Assembly: GCA_003852775.1 (NCBI GenBank)
Contig: RDDZ01000033.1
Coordinates: 1 to 43,754, forward strand
Length of the DNA: 43,754 bases
Direction of reading: 5' to 3'
From: Microbacteriaceae bacterium
GTDB taxonomy: Bacteria; Actinomycetota; Actinomycetes; Actinomycetales; Microbacteriaceae
A model generated the notes under the pieces. The model was given only the letters and a program-made list of their open reading frames with translations. It ran no database searches and was not told where the DNA came from. Position 1 is the stretch's first letter, and the number at the start of each line of letters is the position of its first letter. This document shows positions 7,415-15,081 of this stretch, piece by piece. Position numbers and translations under genes: made by a program.

Positions 7415-7956
7415 TGAAGAGGCTGTTGCTTGTCGGATCAATGATCCTGGCCACGGGCGGCGCATGTCTTGCCGGGACGATGCTCGCGAGTGCGGATAGC
7501 GTGGCAGCCGAAGAACTGGTTCCCGCGTTCGGCCAGCCTCAACAGCCTGCAGATCGACTACCGACATCGATCCCCCTCGAGGATTGGGGGAAGGGTGGAT
7601 TGAAAGGCGACAGTTCCCGCCTACTTGGGTCTGAAGGAACCCGCAACTACTGGGCGGCTCTCGACGCCTCCGGTCAGATCTGCGTGATCGTGTCGCTCGG
7701 TGATTCGGGGCAGACTGTTGGGGGTGCCTGCAACTACGGTTCGGTCGTAGCCTCTGGGGGCCTTGAACTCGGGTTGCAGGGTGTCGACGGCCGAACGTTC
7801 GTCACCTACTTGTTGCCCGCCGGCACTGAGACCGGTTCGCTCCGTGAGGACTGGACTGTTGTGAGCGGCAACATCGTGGTGGTACAAGCCAGTGACTCTG
7901 CCGTACGGTCGACGGTTTATCTCCCAAACGGTGACCCGGTGTCCATAAGCGGATGA
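7414..7956 (+). CDS. Exported or membrane-anchored protein, cassette gene 2
   Basis: A 180-residue protein beginning with Lys-Arg and a hydrophobic segment (residues 4-27) that is a signal peptide or an N-terminal anchor. A proline-rich linker (35-55) follows, then a compact domain of about 110 residues. The pattern RLLGSEG-NYWAAL-ICVIVSL-GGACNYG, with cysteines 90 and 106, recalls a family of uncharacterised actinobacterial exported proteins with a similar 'R-L-G...Y-W...C-L' core; this is from memory. The ATG at 7414 overlaps the stop of cassette gene 1 by one base, and its own stop overlaps cassette gene 3, so the three are translationally coupled. Confidence 0.65.
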   Translation: MKRLLLVGSMILATGGACLAGTMLASADSVAAEELVPAFGQPQQPADRLPTSIPLEDWGKGGLKGDSSRLLGSEGTRNYWAALDASGQICVIVSLGDSGQTVGGACNYGSVVASGGLELGLQGVDGRTFVTYLLPAGTETGSLREDWTVVSGNIVVVQASDSAVRSTVYLPNGDPVSISG

Positions 7957-8426
7957 ATGCTCTTCGTTTGCTGGGATCTTCGACCGCGGGCGCCGTCGTT
8001 GGCGTGCTGGTTGCCGTAGTCGTTGCCGTTGGGGAGACGCAGACTGCGGCCGTGTCTGGCGGAGGCATCGAGGCATTTGGTGCCGCTCTTGTCATCGCGC
8101 CGCAGTACGCCGTAGTGGGGTCAGTGACAACTGCGCTCATAGTCTGTTCTCTGCTCGTCACCTCGAGGCTGGTTCCGCGGGACGTCAGGCGCACGTTCTG
8201 GTTCGCGTTCGCAACGGTGCTAGCTGGTGCAATTAGCGTAAGCGTTGTCTGCGGTGGCGAATCGATCGTCGAGTCACGAACTGATCCACTGATCTGGATG
8301 ATCGCTCAACTCGCGCGCTCGCCGCTCGCCGCTTTCGTCCTTATAGCTACGGTCTTCCTTGCTCTCCGCCGAGGGTCACGGATGGATCGCCCGGCGCCGA
8401 GCGATGCCAGAGCACCAGGCGAGTAG
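7953..8426 (+). CDS. Four-helix membrane protein, cassette gene 3
   Basis: A 157-residue integral membrane protein with four predicted helices (about residues 5-26, 45-69, 80-100 and 120-138) and a short charged C-terminus. No family is recognised. It starts at an ATGA overlap with cassette gene 2. Two exported proteins followed by a small polytopic membrane protein, all coupled, would suit a secreted product with a partner and an immunity or export protein. That reading is speculation from layout only. It ends six bases before the convergent idi stop. Confidence 0.65.
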   Translation: MNALRLLGSSTAGAVVGVLVAVVVAVGETQTAAVSGGGIEAFGAALVIAPQYAVVGSVTTALIVCSLLVTSRLVPRDVRRTFWFAFATVLAGAISVSVVCGGESIVESRTDPLIWMIAQLARSPLAAFVLIATVFLALRRGSRMDRPAPSDARAPGE

Positions 8427-8432
8427 GCACCA

Positions 8433-8966
8433 CTAGCGCCCGGTGGGCCACTGCGCGAGCTGCAGCGAGAACCACGGGCTGAACGCGAAGGGCGCCGCCG
8501 ACACGGCCATGCGCAGCGAGAGCGGGTCGGCCCACACCCACTCCGACACCTCGTCCTTGGCGGGCTTCGGGTCGCCGTCGATGATCGCGCGGAACACGGG
8601 GCAGATCTCGTTCTCGACGATGCCGTTCGCGTCGGCCGCGCGGTAGCGGAAGTGCGGCAGCACGAGCTCGACGTCGCGCACCGGAACCCCGAGCTCGTCG
8701 CCCGCCCGGCGCTGCACGGCGTCGATCGCCTTCTCGCCGGGAGCAGGGTGACCGCAGAACGCGTTCGTCCACACGCCCGCGAAGGTGTCTTTGGTGAGCG
8801 CGCGGCGCGTCAGCAGCATGCGCCCGGCCGAGTTGAACACGTGGCACGAGAACGCGAAGTGCAGCGGGGTGTCGGTCGTGTGCACGGTCGCCTTGGGCGC
8901 CGTTCCGACGGGCTTCCCGTCGTCGTCGAGGAGGAGCACGAGCTCGGTGGCGTCAGCGGGCGACAT
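8433..8966 (-). CDS. idi: Isopentenyl-diphosphate delta-isomerase, type 1
   Basis: A 177-residue Nudix-fold enzyme interconverting IPP and DMAPP in the cytoplasm. Active-site features are visible: His36 in LHFAFSC, Cys71 and His73 in TNAFCGHP, and the acidic pair in GIVENE (118-120). Length and motifs match type-1 enzymes; it is unrelated to the flavin-dependent type 2. It feeds isoprenoid synthesis, which in this family includes carotenoids and menaquinone. ATG 8966 follows a TAGTCT hexamer by six bases. Its last codons are duplicated at 6952, which suggests that the gene's 3' end has served as an integration point. Confidence 0.95.
   Translation of the reverse strand: MSPADATELVLLLDDDGKPVGTAPKATVHTTDTPLHFAFSCHVFNSAGRMLLTRRALTKDTFAGVWTNAFCGHPAPGEKAIDAVQRRAGDELGVPVRDVELVLPHFRYRAADANGIVENEICPVFRAIIDGDPKPAKDEVSEWVWADPLSLRMAVSAAPFAFSPWFSLQLAQWPTGR
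8435..8450. repeat. Direct repeat copy 2, inside idi 3' end
   Basis: AGCGCCCGGTGGGCCA, identical to 6952-6967. It covers the last codons and part of the stop codon of intact idi. The two copies bound the three-gene cassette. Confidence 0.65.
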
Positions 8967-8972
8967 GGGCTC

Positions 8973-8978
8973 AGACTA
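8973..8978 (-). promoter_or_regulatory. -10 hexamer of leaderless idi transcript
   Basis: TAGTCT on the minus strand, six bases before the ATG at 8966. Confidence 0.55.
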
Positions 8979-9013
8979 GCGGGCGGATGCCGTGCGGCCG
9001 CCGTGCGCGGCGC

Positions 9014-9427
9014 TCAGGACTCCCAGCCGAGGTTGCGCGCCATCCGCTCGAGGAGCGCGACCATCGTCTGCTCCTCCTCCGGCGAGATGCCCTCGAGCAC
9101 GCGCGTGCGCAGCTCCGCGACCGCGTCGAGGATGTGGCCGTGCGCCGTCCGGCCCCGCTCGGTCAGCCGGTAGGCGTCGGCGGCCTCCACCCACCCCGAC
9201 TCCACGAGCTCGCCGAGCTGCTCGGCGGCCGTCGCGTCGTCGTCGTAGGCGGGCAGGTCCGCGAGGGCGGCGTCGAGCTGGTCGGCCGTCGCCGGGCCGT
9301 CGCCCAGCGCGGTCAGGATGCGCCACTGCATCCGGGTGATGCCGTGCTCCTCGAGCGCCCCGGCGAAACCGCGTTCCACGAGGCGGTCGACGAGCGCCAG
9401 CCAGTAGGCGAGTGTCCGCGTCGACAT
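9014..9427 (-). CDS. MarR-family transcriptional regulator
   Basis: A 137-residue winged-helix protein. The recognition region is ITRMQWRILTALGDGPATADQLDAAL, followed by a wing ending in YRLTERGRTAHG, and long helices at both ends form the dimer interface. It lies 58 bases after the UMF1-type transporter on the same strand, with its own TACCGT hexamer six bases before ATG 9427. MarR proteins next to an exporter commonly repress it in response to a ligand, so the neighbour is the likely target; no operator palindrome was identified. Small-molecule ligand unknown. Confidence 0.85.
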   Translation of the reverse strand: MSTRTLAYWLALVDRLVERGFAGALEEHGITRMQWRILTALGDGPATADQLDAALADLPAYDDDATAAEQLGELVESGWVEAADAYRLTERGRTAHGHILDAVAELRTRVLEGISPEEEQTMVALLERMARNLGWES

Positions 9428-9433
9428 GACCCC

Positions 9434-9439
9434 ACGGTA
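9434..9439 (-). promoter_or_regulatory. -10 hexamer of leaderless marR-type transcript
   Basis: TACCGT on the minus strand, six bases before ATG 9427. Confidence 0.55.
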
Positions 9440-9485
9440 GCCGTGATCCGGCCCTGCGTCTCGGAACTCCGGGGGATCCCCGGGG

Positions 9486-10916
9486 TCAGCGGACGCGCAC
9501 GTGCTTCGGCATGCGCACGAGCAGCATGAGCACGAGGCCGGCGAGGATCGTGAGCACGATGCCGAGGATGCCGAAGACCGTCGCGCCGAACACGACGATG
9601 AAGAGCGTCCAGAGCGACGAGGAGATGGGGCTCGCGATGCGGCCGGTCGTCGCGTAGAGGCCGAACACCTGACCCTCCTGGCCGGCGGGCGTCACGCGGG
9701 CCAGCAGCGAGCGGCTCGACGCCTGCGCGGGGCCGACGAAGATGCACAGCGCGAGGCCGAAGATCCAGAACGCGATCTTGCCCATGTCGTTGAGCAGGAA
9801 CACGAGGCTGCCCGACACGACGAGGCCGACGAGCGCGGTGACGATGACGGCGCGCGCGCCGAAGATGTCGTCGAAGCGGCCCGCGATGATCGTGCTGACG
9901 CCCGCCACGAGGTTCGCGGCGATGCCGAACGCCACGACCTCGAGGAACCCGAAGCCGAACGACACCGAGGCGATGACCGCGCCGAAGGTGAAGACGGCGC
10001 CGAGGCCGTCGCGGTAGACGGCGCTCGCGAGCAGGAACCAGAAGGTGGGGCGCGACTCGCGGTAGAGGGCCGCGATGTCCTTGAACAGCACGACGTAGCT
10101 CGCGAAGAAGTTGACGCGCTTCTTCGGCTCGGTGCGCTCGAGCTCGGGGACGTTGAGCACGAAGGGGATGACGAACACGGTCGTCCAGATCGCGCAGCCG
10201 AGCGCGACGACGCGGAACGGCAGGCCGTTCTCCTGCGGCAGCCCGAACCAGTCCATCGAGTAGGCGACGATCACGATGACGAGCGCGAGGATGCCGCCGA
10301 TGTAGCCGAGACCCCATCCGAGGCCGCTGACGCGTCCGACGGTCTTCGGCGTCGCGACCTGCACGAGCATCGCGTTGTAGTTGACGCCCGCGAGCTCGCT
10401 GAAGACGGTGCCGATCGCGATGAGCGAGACGCCGAGCACGAAGAACTGGGGCGCGCCCTGCACGAAGAAGAGGGAGCCCGTCGTGACGATGAGCACGGCC
10501 GTGTAGACGAGCAGCCAGAACTTGCGGCGCCCGCTCGCGTCGGCGCGCTGGGCGAGCACGGGTGCGATGGCGGCGATGATGAGGCCCGAGATGGTGGTCG
10601 CGAGGCCGAGGCCGCTCGCGAGCTCGGCGAGACCGGCCTCCTTCGCGGCGTCGCCGTCGGGCAGGGCGGCGATCTCGGGGGCGAGGAAGACGTCGGTCGT
10701 GAGGTAGAGCGCCGTGAAGACGAACGTCAGGATGACCGAGTTGAACGGCTGCGTCGCCCAGTCCCACAGCGCCCACGACCAGATCTGCTTGCGCGGGATG
10801 TGCCGCCCCTCCTGCAGCTCGAGGCCGACGACGGCGATGGCTCCGCTGTCGGCGGCGACGGGCGGGGTCGGGACGGGGTTCTGGCGCGCGGCCTCGTCGC
10901 CACTCAGGTGGGTCAT
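9486..10916 (-). CDS. MFS transporter, UMF1/Atg22-like
   Basis: A 476-residue major facilitator with about 12 membrane helices. The motif SWALWDWATQPFNSVILTFV at residues 47-66 is diagnostic of the UMF1 (Atg22-related) branch, and the loop between helices 2 and 3 carries RADASGRRK. The hydrophilic first 45 residues contain no signal. The substrate is unknown in bacteria; yeast Atg22 exports amino acids from the vacuole. ATG 10916 is preceded by TACCGT at six bases, in divergent orientation to dnaK, so the 187-base gap carries both promoters. A MarR regulator follows it. Confidence 0.88.
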   Translation of the reverse strand: MTHLSGDEAARQNPVPTPPVAADSGAIAVVGLELQEGRHIPRKQIWSWALWDWATQPFNSVILTFVFTALYLTTDVFLAPEIAALPDGDAAKEAGLAELASGLGLATTISGLIIAAIAPVLAQRADASGRRKFWLLVYTAVLIVTTGSLFFVQGAPQFFVLGVSLIAIGTVFSELAGVNYNAMLVQVATPKTVGRVSGLGWGLGYIGGILALVIVIVAYSMDWFGLPQENGLPFRVVALGCAIWTTVFVIPFVLNVPELERTEPKKRVNFFASYVVLFKDIAALYRESRPTFWFLLASAVYRDGLGAVFTFGAVIASVSFGFGFLEVVAFGIAANLVAGVSTIIAGRFDDIFGARAVIVTALVGLVVSGSLVFLLNDMGKIAFWIFGLALCIFVGPAQASSRSLLARVTPAGQEGQVFGLYATTGRIASPISSSLWTLFIVVFGATVFGILGIVLTILAGLVLMLLVRMPKHVRVR

Positions 10917-10922
10917 GGGGCA

Positions 10923-10928
10923 ACGGTA
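10923..10928 (-). promoter_or_regulatory. -10 hexamer of leaderless UMF1-type transporter transcript
   Basis: TACCGT on the minus strand, six bases before ATG 10916. Confidence 0.6.
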
Positions 10929-10993
10929 CTGCGCGCACGGGGGCTGCGGATGCCGCGACGCGGCCGCTCGTCGGCCCGGCGCCGCGCGCCGTT

Positions 10994-11066
10994 CTTGAGT
11001 CGCCCCGGCTCAACTCGCTTGACACGCCACGGGGTGGGATGCAAACTTGATATGGCGCGGCTCAAG
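10994..11066 (+). promoter_or_regulatory. dnaK promoter with two HspR (HAIR) operators
   Basis: Two HAIR-type inverted repeats (consensus CTTGAGT-N7-ACTCAAG) flank a sigma-A-like promoter. HAIR 1 is CTTGAGT (10994-11000)-N7-GCTCAAC (11008-11014). The -35 is TTGACA (11019-11024), then 17 bases, then CAAACT (11042-11047). HAIR 2 is CTTGATA (11046-11052)-N7-GCTCAAG (11060-11066) and overlaps the -10 box. HspR is encoded as the fourth gene of the operon, which gives autoregulation. A strong ribosome site AAGGAG (11088-11093) fixes the dnaK ATG at 11104. Confidence 0.88.
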
Positions 11067-11103
11067 TACGCGCATCCCACCATCTTCAAGGAGCAAACAG
11101 AAC

Positions 11104-12954
11104 ATGGCACGAGCAGTCGGAATCGACCTCGGAACCACCAACTCCGTGGTCGCGGTCCTCGAGGGCGGCGAGCCCACGGTCATCGCCAACGCCGAGGGTT
11201 TCCGCACGACGCCCTCGATCGTGGCCTTCACCAAGGACGGGGAGGTGCTCGTCGGCGAGACCGCGAAGCGCCAGGCCGTCACGAACGTCGACCGCACCAT
11301 CGCCTCCGTCAAGCGCCACATGGGCACGGACTGGAAGAAGGAGATCGACGGCAAGAAGTACACGCCGCAGGAGCTCTCCGCCCGCATCCTCCAGAAGCTC
11401 AAGCGCGACGCAGAGCAATACCTCGGCGAGGACGTGACCGACGCTGTCATCACCGTCCCCGCCTACTTCAACGACGCCGAGCGCCAGGCCACCAAGGAGG
11501 CCGGCGAGATCGCGGGCCTCAACGTCCTGCGCATCATCAACGAGCCCACGGCGGCGGCCCTCGCGTACGGCCTCGACAAGGGCAAGGAAGACGAGCTCAT
11601 CCTCGTCTTCGACCTCGGTGGCGGCACCTTCGACGTCTCCCTCCTCGAGGTGGGCAAGGACGACGACTTCTCCACCATCCAGGTGCGCGCGACCTCCGGC
11701 GACAACCGCCTCGGCGGCGACGACTGGGACCAGCGCATCGTCGAGTGGCTCATCAAGAAGTTCAAGGACACCACCGGCGTCGACGTCTCGAACGACAAGA
11801 TCGCGCTGCAGCGCCTCAAGGAGGCCGCGGAGCAGGCCAAGAAGGAGCTCTCGTCGAGCCTCTCGGCGAGCATCCAGCTGCCCTACCTCTCGCTCACCGA
11901 GAACGGCCCCGCCAACCTCGACGAGACGCTCAGCCGCGCCCAGTTCGAGCAGATGACCTCCGACCTCCTCGACCGCACGAAGAAGCCCTTCGACGACGTC
12001 ATCAAGGAGGCGGGCATCAAGGTCTCCGACATCGCGCACGTCGTGCTCGTCGGCGGCTCGACCCGCATGCCTGCCGTCACCGAGCTCGTCAAGAAGCTCA
12101 CCGGCGGCCAGGAGCCCAACAAGGGCGTGAACCCGGACGAGGTCGTCGCCGTCGGCGCCGCCCTCCAGGCCGGCGTCCTCAAGGGCGAGCGCAAGGACGT
12201 GCTGCTCATCGACGTGACCCCGCTCTCGCTCGGCATCGAGACCAAGGGCGGCATCATGACGAAGCTCATCGAGCGCAACACGGCCATCCCGACGAAGCGC
12301 AGCGAGACCTTCACGACCGCCGACGACAACCAGCCGTCGGTCGCCATCCAGGTCTTCCAGGGCGAGCGCGAGTTCACCCGCGACAACAAGGCGCTCGGCA
12401 CCTTCGAGCTCACCGGCATCGCCCCGGCCCCCCGCGGCGTGCCGCAGATCGAGGTCACCTTCGACATCGACGCGAACGGCATCGTGCACGTGTCCGCGAA
12501 GGACAAGGGCACCGGCAAGGAGCAGTCGATGACCATCACCGGCGGCTCGTCGCTGCCGAAGGAGGACATCGAGCGCATGGTGCGCGAGGCCGAGGAGCAC
12601 GCCGCCGAGGACAAGGCGCGTCGCGAGGCGGCCGAGGTGCGCAACAACGCCGAGCAGCTCGTCTACTCGCTCGAGAAGCTCATCTCCGAGAACGAGGACA
12701 AGATCGCCGAGTCCGTCAAGGACGAGGTGAAGGGCGACATCGAGGCCCTCAAGACCGCGCTCCAGGGTGAGGACGAGGCGGCCATCAAGTCCGCGTTCGA
12801 CAAGCTCAACGAGTCGCAGACGAAGCTCGGCGAGGCCATCTACCAGGCCAGCTCCGAGGCCGCCGAGGGTCCGAGCCCGACGAGCGGCACCACCGCCTCC
12901 GACGAGGACGTGGTCGACGCCGAGATCGTCGACGACGAGGACGAGAAGAAGTAA
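11104..12954 (+). CDS. dnaK: Molecular chaperone DnaK (Hsp70)
   Basis: A 616-residue Hsp70. The ATPase domain (about 1-355) opens with GIDLGTTNS and has [15 protein letters not shown] and [12 protein letters not shown]. The peptide-binding beta domain has the linker [15 protein letters not shown], and the helical lid ends in an acidic tail [12 protein letters not shown]. It folds and protects cytosolic proteins in an ATP cycle driven by DnaJ and GrpE, both encoded just downstream. First gene of dnaK-grpE-dnaJ-hspR, five bases before grpE. Expression is controlled by HspR through the two HAIR sites upstream. Length is normal for actinobacteria. Confidence 0.98.
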   Translation: MARAVGIDLGTTNSVVAVLEGGEPTVIANAEGFRTTPSIVAFTKDGEVLVGETAKRQAVTNVDRTIASVKRHMGTDWKKEIDGKKYTPQELSARILQKLKRDAEQYLGEDVTDAVITVPAYFNDAERQATKEAGEIAGLNVLRIINEPTAAALAYGLDKGKEDELILVFDLGGGTFDVSLLEVGKDDDFSTIQVRATSGDNRLGGDDWDQRIVEWLIKKFKDTTGVDVSNDKIALQRLKEAAEQAKKELSSSLSASIQLPYLSLTENGPANLDETLSRAQFEQMTSDLLDRTKKPFDDVIKEAGIKVSDIAHVVLVGGSTRMPAVTELVKKLTGGQEPNKGVNPDEVVAVGAALQAGVLKGERKDVLLIDVTPLSLGIETKGGIMTKLIERNTAIPTKRSETFTTADDNQPSVAIQVFQGEREFTRDNKALGTFELTGIAPAPRGVPQIEVTFDIDANGIVHVSAKDKGTGKEQSMTITGGSSLPKEDIERMVREAEEHAAEDKARREAAEVRNNAEQLVYSLEKLISENEDKIAESVKDEVKGDIEALKTALQGEDEAAIKSAFDKLNESQTKLGEAIYQASSEAAEGPSPTSGTTASDEDVVDAEIVDDEDEKK

Positions 12955-12959
12955 GACGA

Positions 12960-13580
12960 ATGGCTGACAAGGACCACGACGACACTGGCCGCAAGGATCA
13001 GGGCCGCGAGGACGAGGAGCCGAAGGTCCAGGACAAGCGGAAGATCGACCCGGAGACCGGCGAACCGCGGGTGGAGACGCCCGCGGCCGACCGGGCCCCC
13101 GAGGACGGCGACGGCCTGAGCGACGAGGATCTCGCGCTCCTGGCCGACGCCGAGAAGGACCTCGTGGCCGAGTACCGCGAGATCGCCGCTCGCGCCCAGG
13201 CGGACCTCAAGAACTTCCGCACCCGGGTCGAGCGTGACCGCGCGGCGAACCGCGAGGCCGTGATCGCCGAGGTGATCCGCTCGCTGCTGCCCGTGATCGA
13301 CGACCTCGACCGGGCCGACGCGCACGGCGACCTCGTCGAGGGCGCCCCGCTGACGCTCGTCTCGCAGAAGCTGCGGGCCGGGTTCGAGAGGTACGGGCTG
13401 CGCCGCGTGGGCGAGGTGGGGGAGACCTTCGACCCCAACATCCACGAGGCGGTCGTGCACCTGCCCGACCCCGAGGCCCAGGGCGAGACCGTCAAGGACG
13501 TCATCCAGGTCGGCTACGCGCTCGGCGACCGGCTCATCCGCGCCGCCAAGGTCGCGGTGAGCGCCCCGCCCGCCGGCTGA
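12960..13580 (+). CDS. grpE: Nucleotide exchange factor GrpE
   Basis: A 206-residue cytosolic co-chaperone that opens the DnaK nucleotide site. The first 60 residues are highly charged and probably disordered. A long dimerising helix follows (about 62-105, including [20 protein letters not shown]). The C-terminal beta domain has the family signature [20 protein letters not shown] and ends near [17 protein letters not shown]. The ATG is at 12960, five bases after the dnaK stop; dnaJ follows after 37 bases with its own GAGAGGAG ribosome site. Confidence 0.96.
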   Translation: MADKDHDDTGRKDQGREDEEPKVQDKRKIDPETGEPRVETPAADRAPEDGDGLSDEDLALLADAEKDLVAEYREIAARAQADLKNFRTRVERDRAANREAVIAEVIRSLLPVIDDLDRADAHGDLVEGAPLTLVSQKLRAGFERYGLRRVGEVGETFDPNIHEAVVHLPDPEAQGETVKDVIQVGYALGDRLIRAAKVAVSAPPAG

Positions 13581-13617
13581 TCGGCTCAGTCACCCCGTTC
13601 AACCCGAGAGGAGTCCG

Positions 13618-14583
13618 ATGGCCAGTCAGGACTGGTTCGACAAGGACTTCTACGCCACGCTCGGCGTCTCGAAGGACGTGTCGGACGCCGAGCTGAAGAA
13701 GGTCTACCGGAAGCTCGCGCGGCAGTATCACCCGGACTCCAACCCGGGTGATCCTGCCGCCGAGGCCCGGTTCAAGGAGATCAGCGAGGCGTACGCTGTG
13801 CTCTCCGATCCGCAGGAGCGCGCGGAGTACGACCAGATCCGCGCGATGGGCTCCGGCGCCCGCTTCACGTCGGGCGGCCAGGGCTTCGAGGACGTCTTCG
13901 GCAGCATGTTCGGCGGAGGCGGCCGCCGCACGAGCTACGCGGCGGGCGGCTTCGAGGACCTCCTCGGCGGGATGTTCGGCTCCGGCCGCTTCGGCACCCC
14001 GACGGGCGGCTACCGCGGCTTCGGCGGGCCGACCCCCGGTGCCGACATCACGGCGACGACGACGCTCGACTTCCGCACGGCGATCCACGGCGACACCGTG
14101 ACCCTCCAGCTGCCCGGCGGGAAGGCCACGAAGGTCAAGATCCCCGCGGGCGTGCGCGACGGTCAGAAGATCAAGCTGCGCGGCAAGGGGCAGCCGAGCC
14201 CCGACGGCGGCGAGCCGGGCGACCTCGTGCTCACCGTGACCGTGCGTCCGCATCCGGTGTTCGAGCGCGACGGCGCGAACCTGCGCGTCGACGTGCCGGT
14301 CACCTTCACGGAGGCGGCGCTCGGCGCGACGATCGAGGTGCCGACGCTCGACGGCGACCCCGTGCGGCTGCGCGTCGCGCCGGGCACCCCGAGCGGTCGC
14401 GTGCTGCGCGTCAAGGGGCGCGGCGTGACGACGGGCGGCACGACGGGAGACTTGCTCGCGACCGTGCACGTGGTCGTGCCGAGCCACCTCTCGGGCGACG
14501 CGAAGAAGAAGCTCGAGGCGTTCGCGGCGGCGCTGCCCGCCGAGAACCCGCGCGAGGACCTCCTCGAGAAGGCGCGGAGCTGA
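13618..14583 (+). CDS. dnaJ: DnaJ-type co-chaperone lacking the zinc finger
   Basis: A 321-residue Hsp40. The J-domain (about 8-72) has YHPDSNPGD with the essential His-Pro-Asp. It is followed by a Gly/Phe-rich region (about 80-140, with two GFEDxxGxMFG repeats). The two C-terminal substrate-binding barrels come directly after it (about 143-300). None of the four CxxCxGxG repeats of classical DnaJ is present, so this is a type-II, CbpA-like protein, although it holds the dnaJ position in the dnaK operon. It stimulates DnaK ATPase and delivers clients. Its TGA overlaps the hspR start (TGATG). Whether a zinc-finger DnaJ exists elsewhere cannot be seen here. Confidence 0.93.
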   Translation: MASQDWFDKDFYATLGVSKDVSDAELKKVYRKLARQYHPDSNPGDPAAEARFKEISEAYAVLSDPQERAEYDQIRAMGSGARFTSGGQGFEDVFGSMFGGGGRRTSYAAGGFEDLLGGMFGSGRFGTPTGGYRGFGGPTPGADITATTTLDFRTAIHGDTVTLQLPGGKATKVKIPAGVRDGQKIKLRGKGQPSPDGGEPGDLVLTVTVRPHPVFERDGANLRVDVPVTFTEAALGATIEVPTLDGDPVRLRVAPGTPSGRVLRVKGRGVTTGGTTGDLLATVHVVVPSHLSGDAKKKLEAFAAALPAENPREDLLEKARS

Positions 14584-14999
14584 TGGACGAGTCGACGCCG
14601 CTTTTCGCGATCGCAGTGGCGGCCGAGCTCGCGGGCATGCACCCGCAGACGCTGCGGCAGTACGACCGGATGGGGCTCGTCATCCCGCAGCGCACGGCGG
14701 GCAAGTCGCGCCGCTACTCGATGCGCGACGTCGTGCAGCTGCGGGAGATCGCGCGGCTCTCGGCGGAGGGGCTCAACCTCGAGGGCATCCGCCGCATCCT
14801 CGAGCTCGAGAACCAGGTCACGGCTCTCACGGTGCGCGTGCGCGAGCTCGAGGCGGCGCTCGCCGACGAGATGCTCTCGCGCCAGGGGCGCCGGGTCTTC
14901 GCGGCCGGCGCGGAGGGCGAGGTCGTGTCGATCAGGGCGGGCGAACGCCTCAAGCGCAACCAGGTCGTGGTCTGGCGGCCTCTCGGACCCGGCAGGTAA
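14583..14999 (+). CDS. hspR: Heat-shock repressor HspR (MerR family)
   Basis: A 138-residue MerR-type regulator. The winged HTH is at residues 7-75 with VAAELAGMHPQTLRQYDRMG, RRYSMRDVVQLREI and LSAEGLNLEGIRRIL. A coiled coil follows (about 76-103), then a short tail with KRNQVVVW. HspR binds HAIR repeats and uses DnaK as co-repressor, so heat stress frees its targets. The targets seen here are the dnaK promoter (two sites) and the clpB promoter (one site). Start overlaps the dnaJ stop by one base. HspR position after dnaJ is the standard actinobacterial arrangement. Confidence 0.96.
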   Translation: MDESTPLFAIAVAAELAGMHPQTLRQYDRMGLVIPQRTAGKSRRYSMRDVVQLREIARLSAEGLNLEGIRRILELENQVTALTVRVRELEAALADEMLSRQGRRVFAAGAEGEVVSIRAGERLKRNQVVVWRPLGPGR

Positions 15000-15036
15000 A
15001 CCCCAGATCACCCGTGCGTCCCGGTGGCTCGCACGC

Positions 15037-15061
15037 TAAACTTGAGCCACCAACACTCAAG
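15037..15061 (+). promoter_or_regulatory. clpB promoter with HspR (HAIR) operator
   Basis: CTTGAGC (15041-15047)-N7-ACTCAAG (15055-15061) differs from the HAIR consensus at one position. It overlaps a TAAACT -10 box (15037-15042), just as the second HAIR overlaps CAAACT at dnaK: both share AAACTTGA. No good -35 box is visible. A GGAGGA ribosome site precedes ATG 15082. Confidence 0.88.
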
Positions 15062-15081
15062 TTCTGTCACTCCGGAGGATC

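Noticed and set aside
9501-12770. Very long plus-strand open frame (1089 codons) across the MFS and dnaK genes
   Set aside because: It is antisense to the UMF1 transporter and then out of frame over dnaK. Its His/Arg/Glu-rich translation is the usual shadow of high-GC coding, while both overlapped genes are clear.
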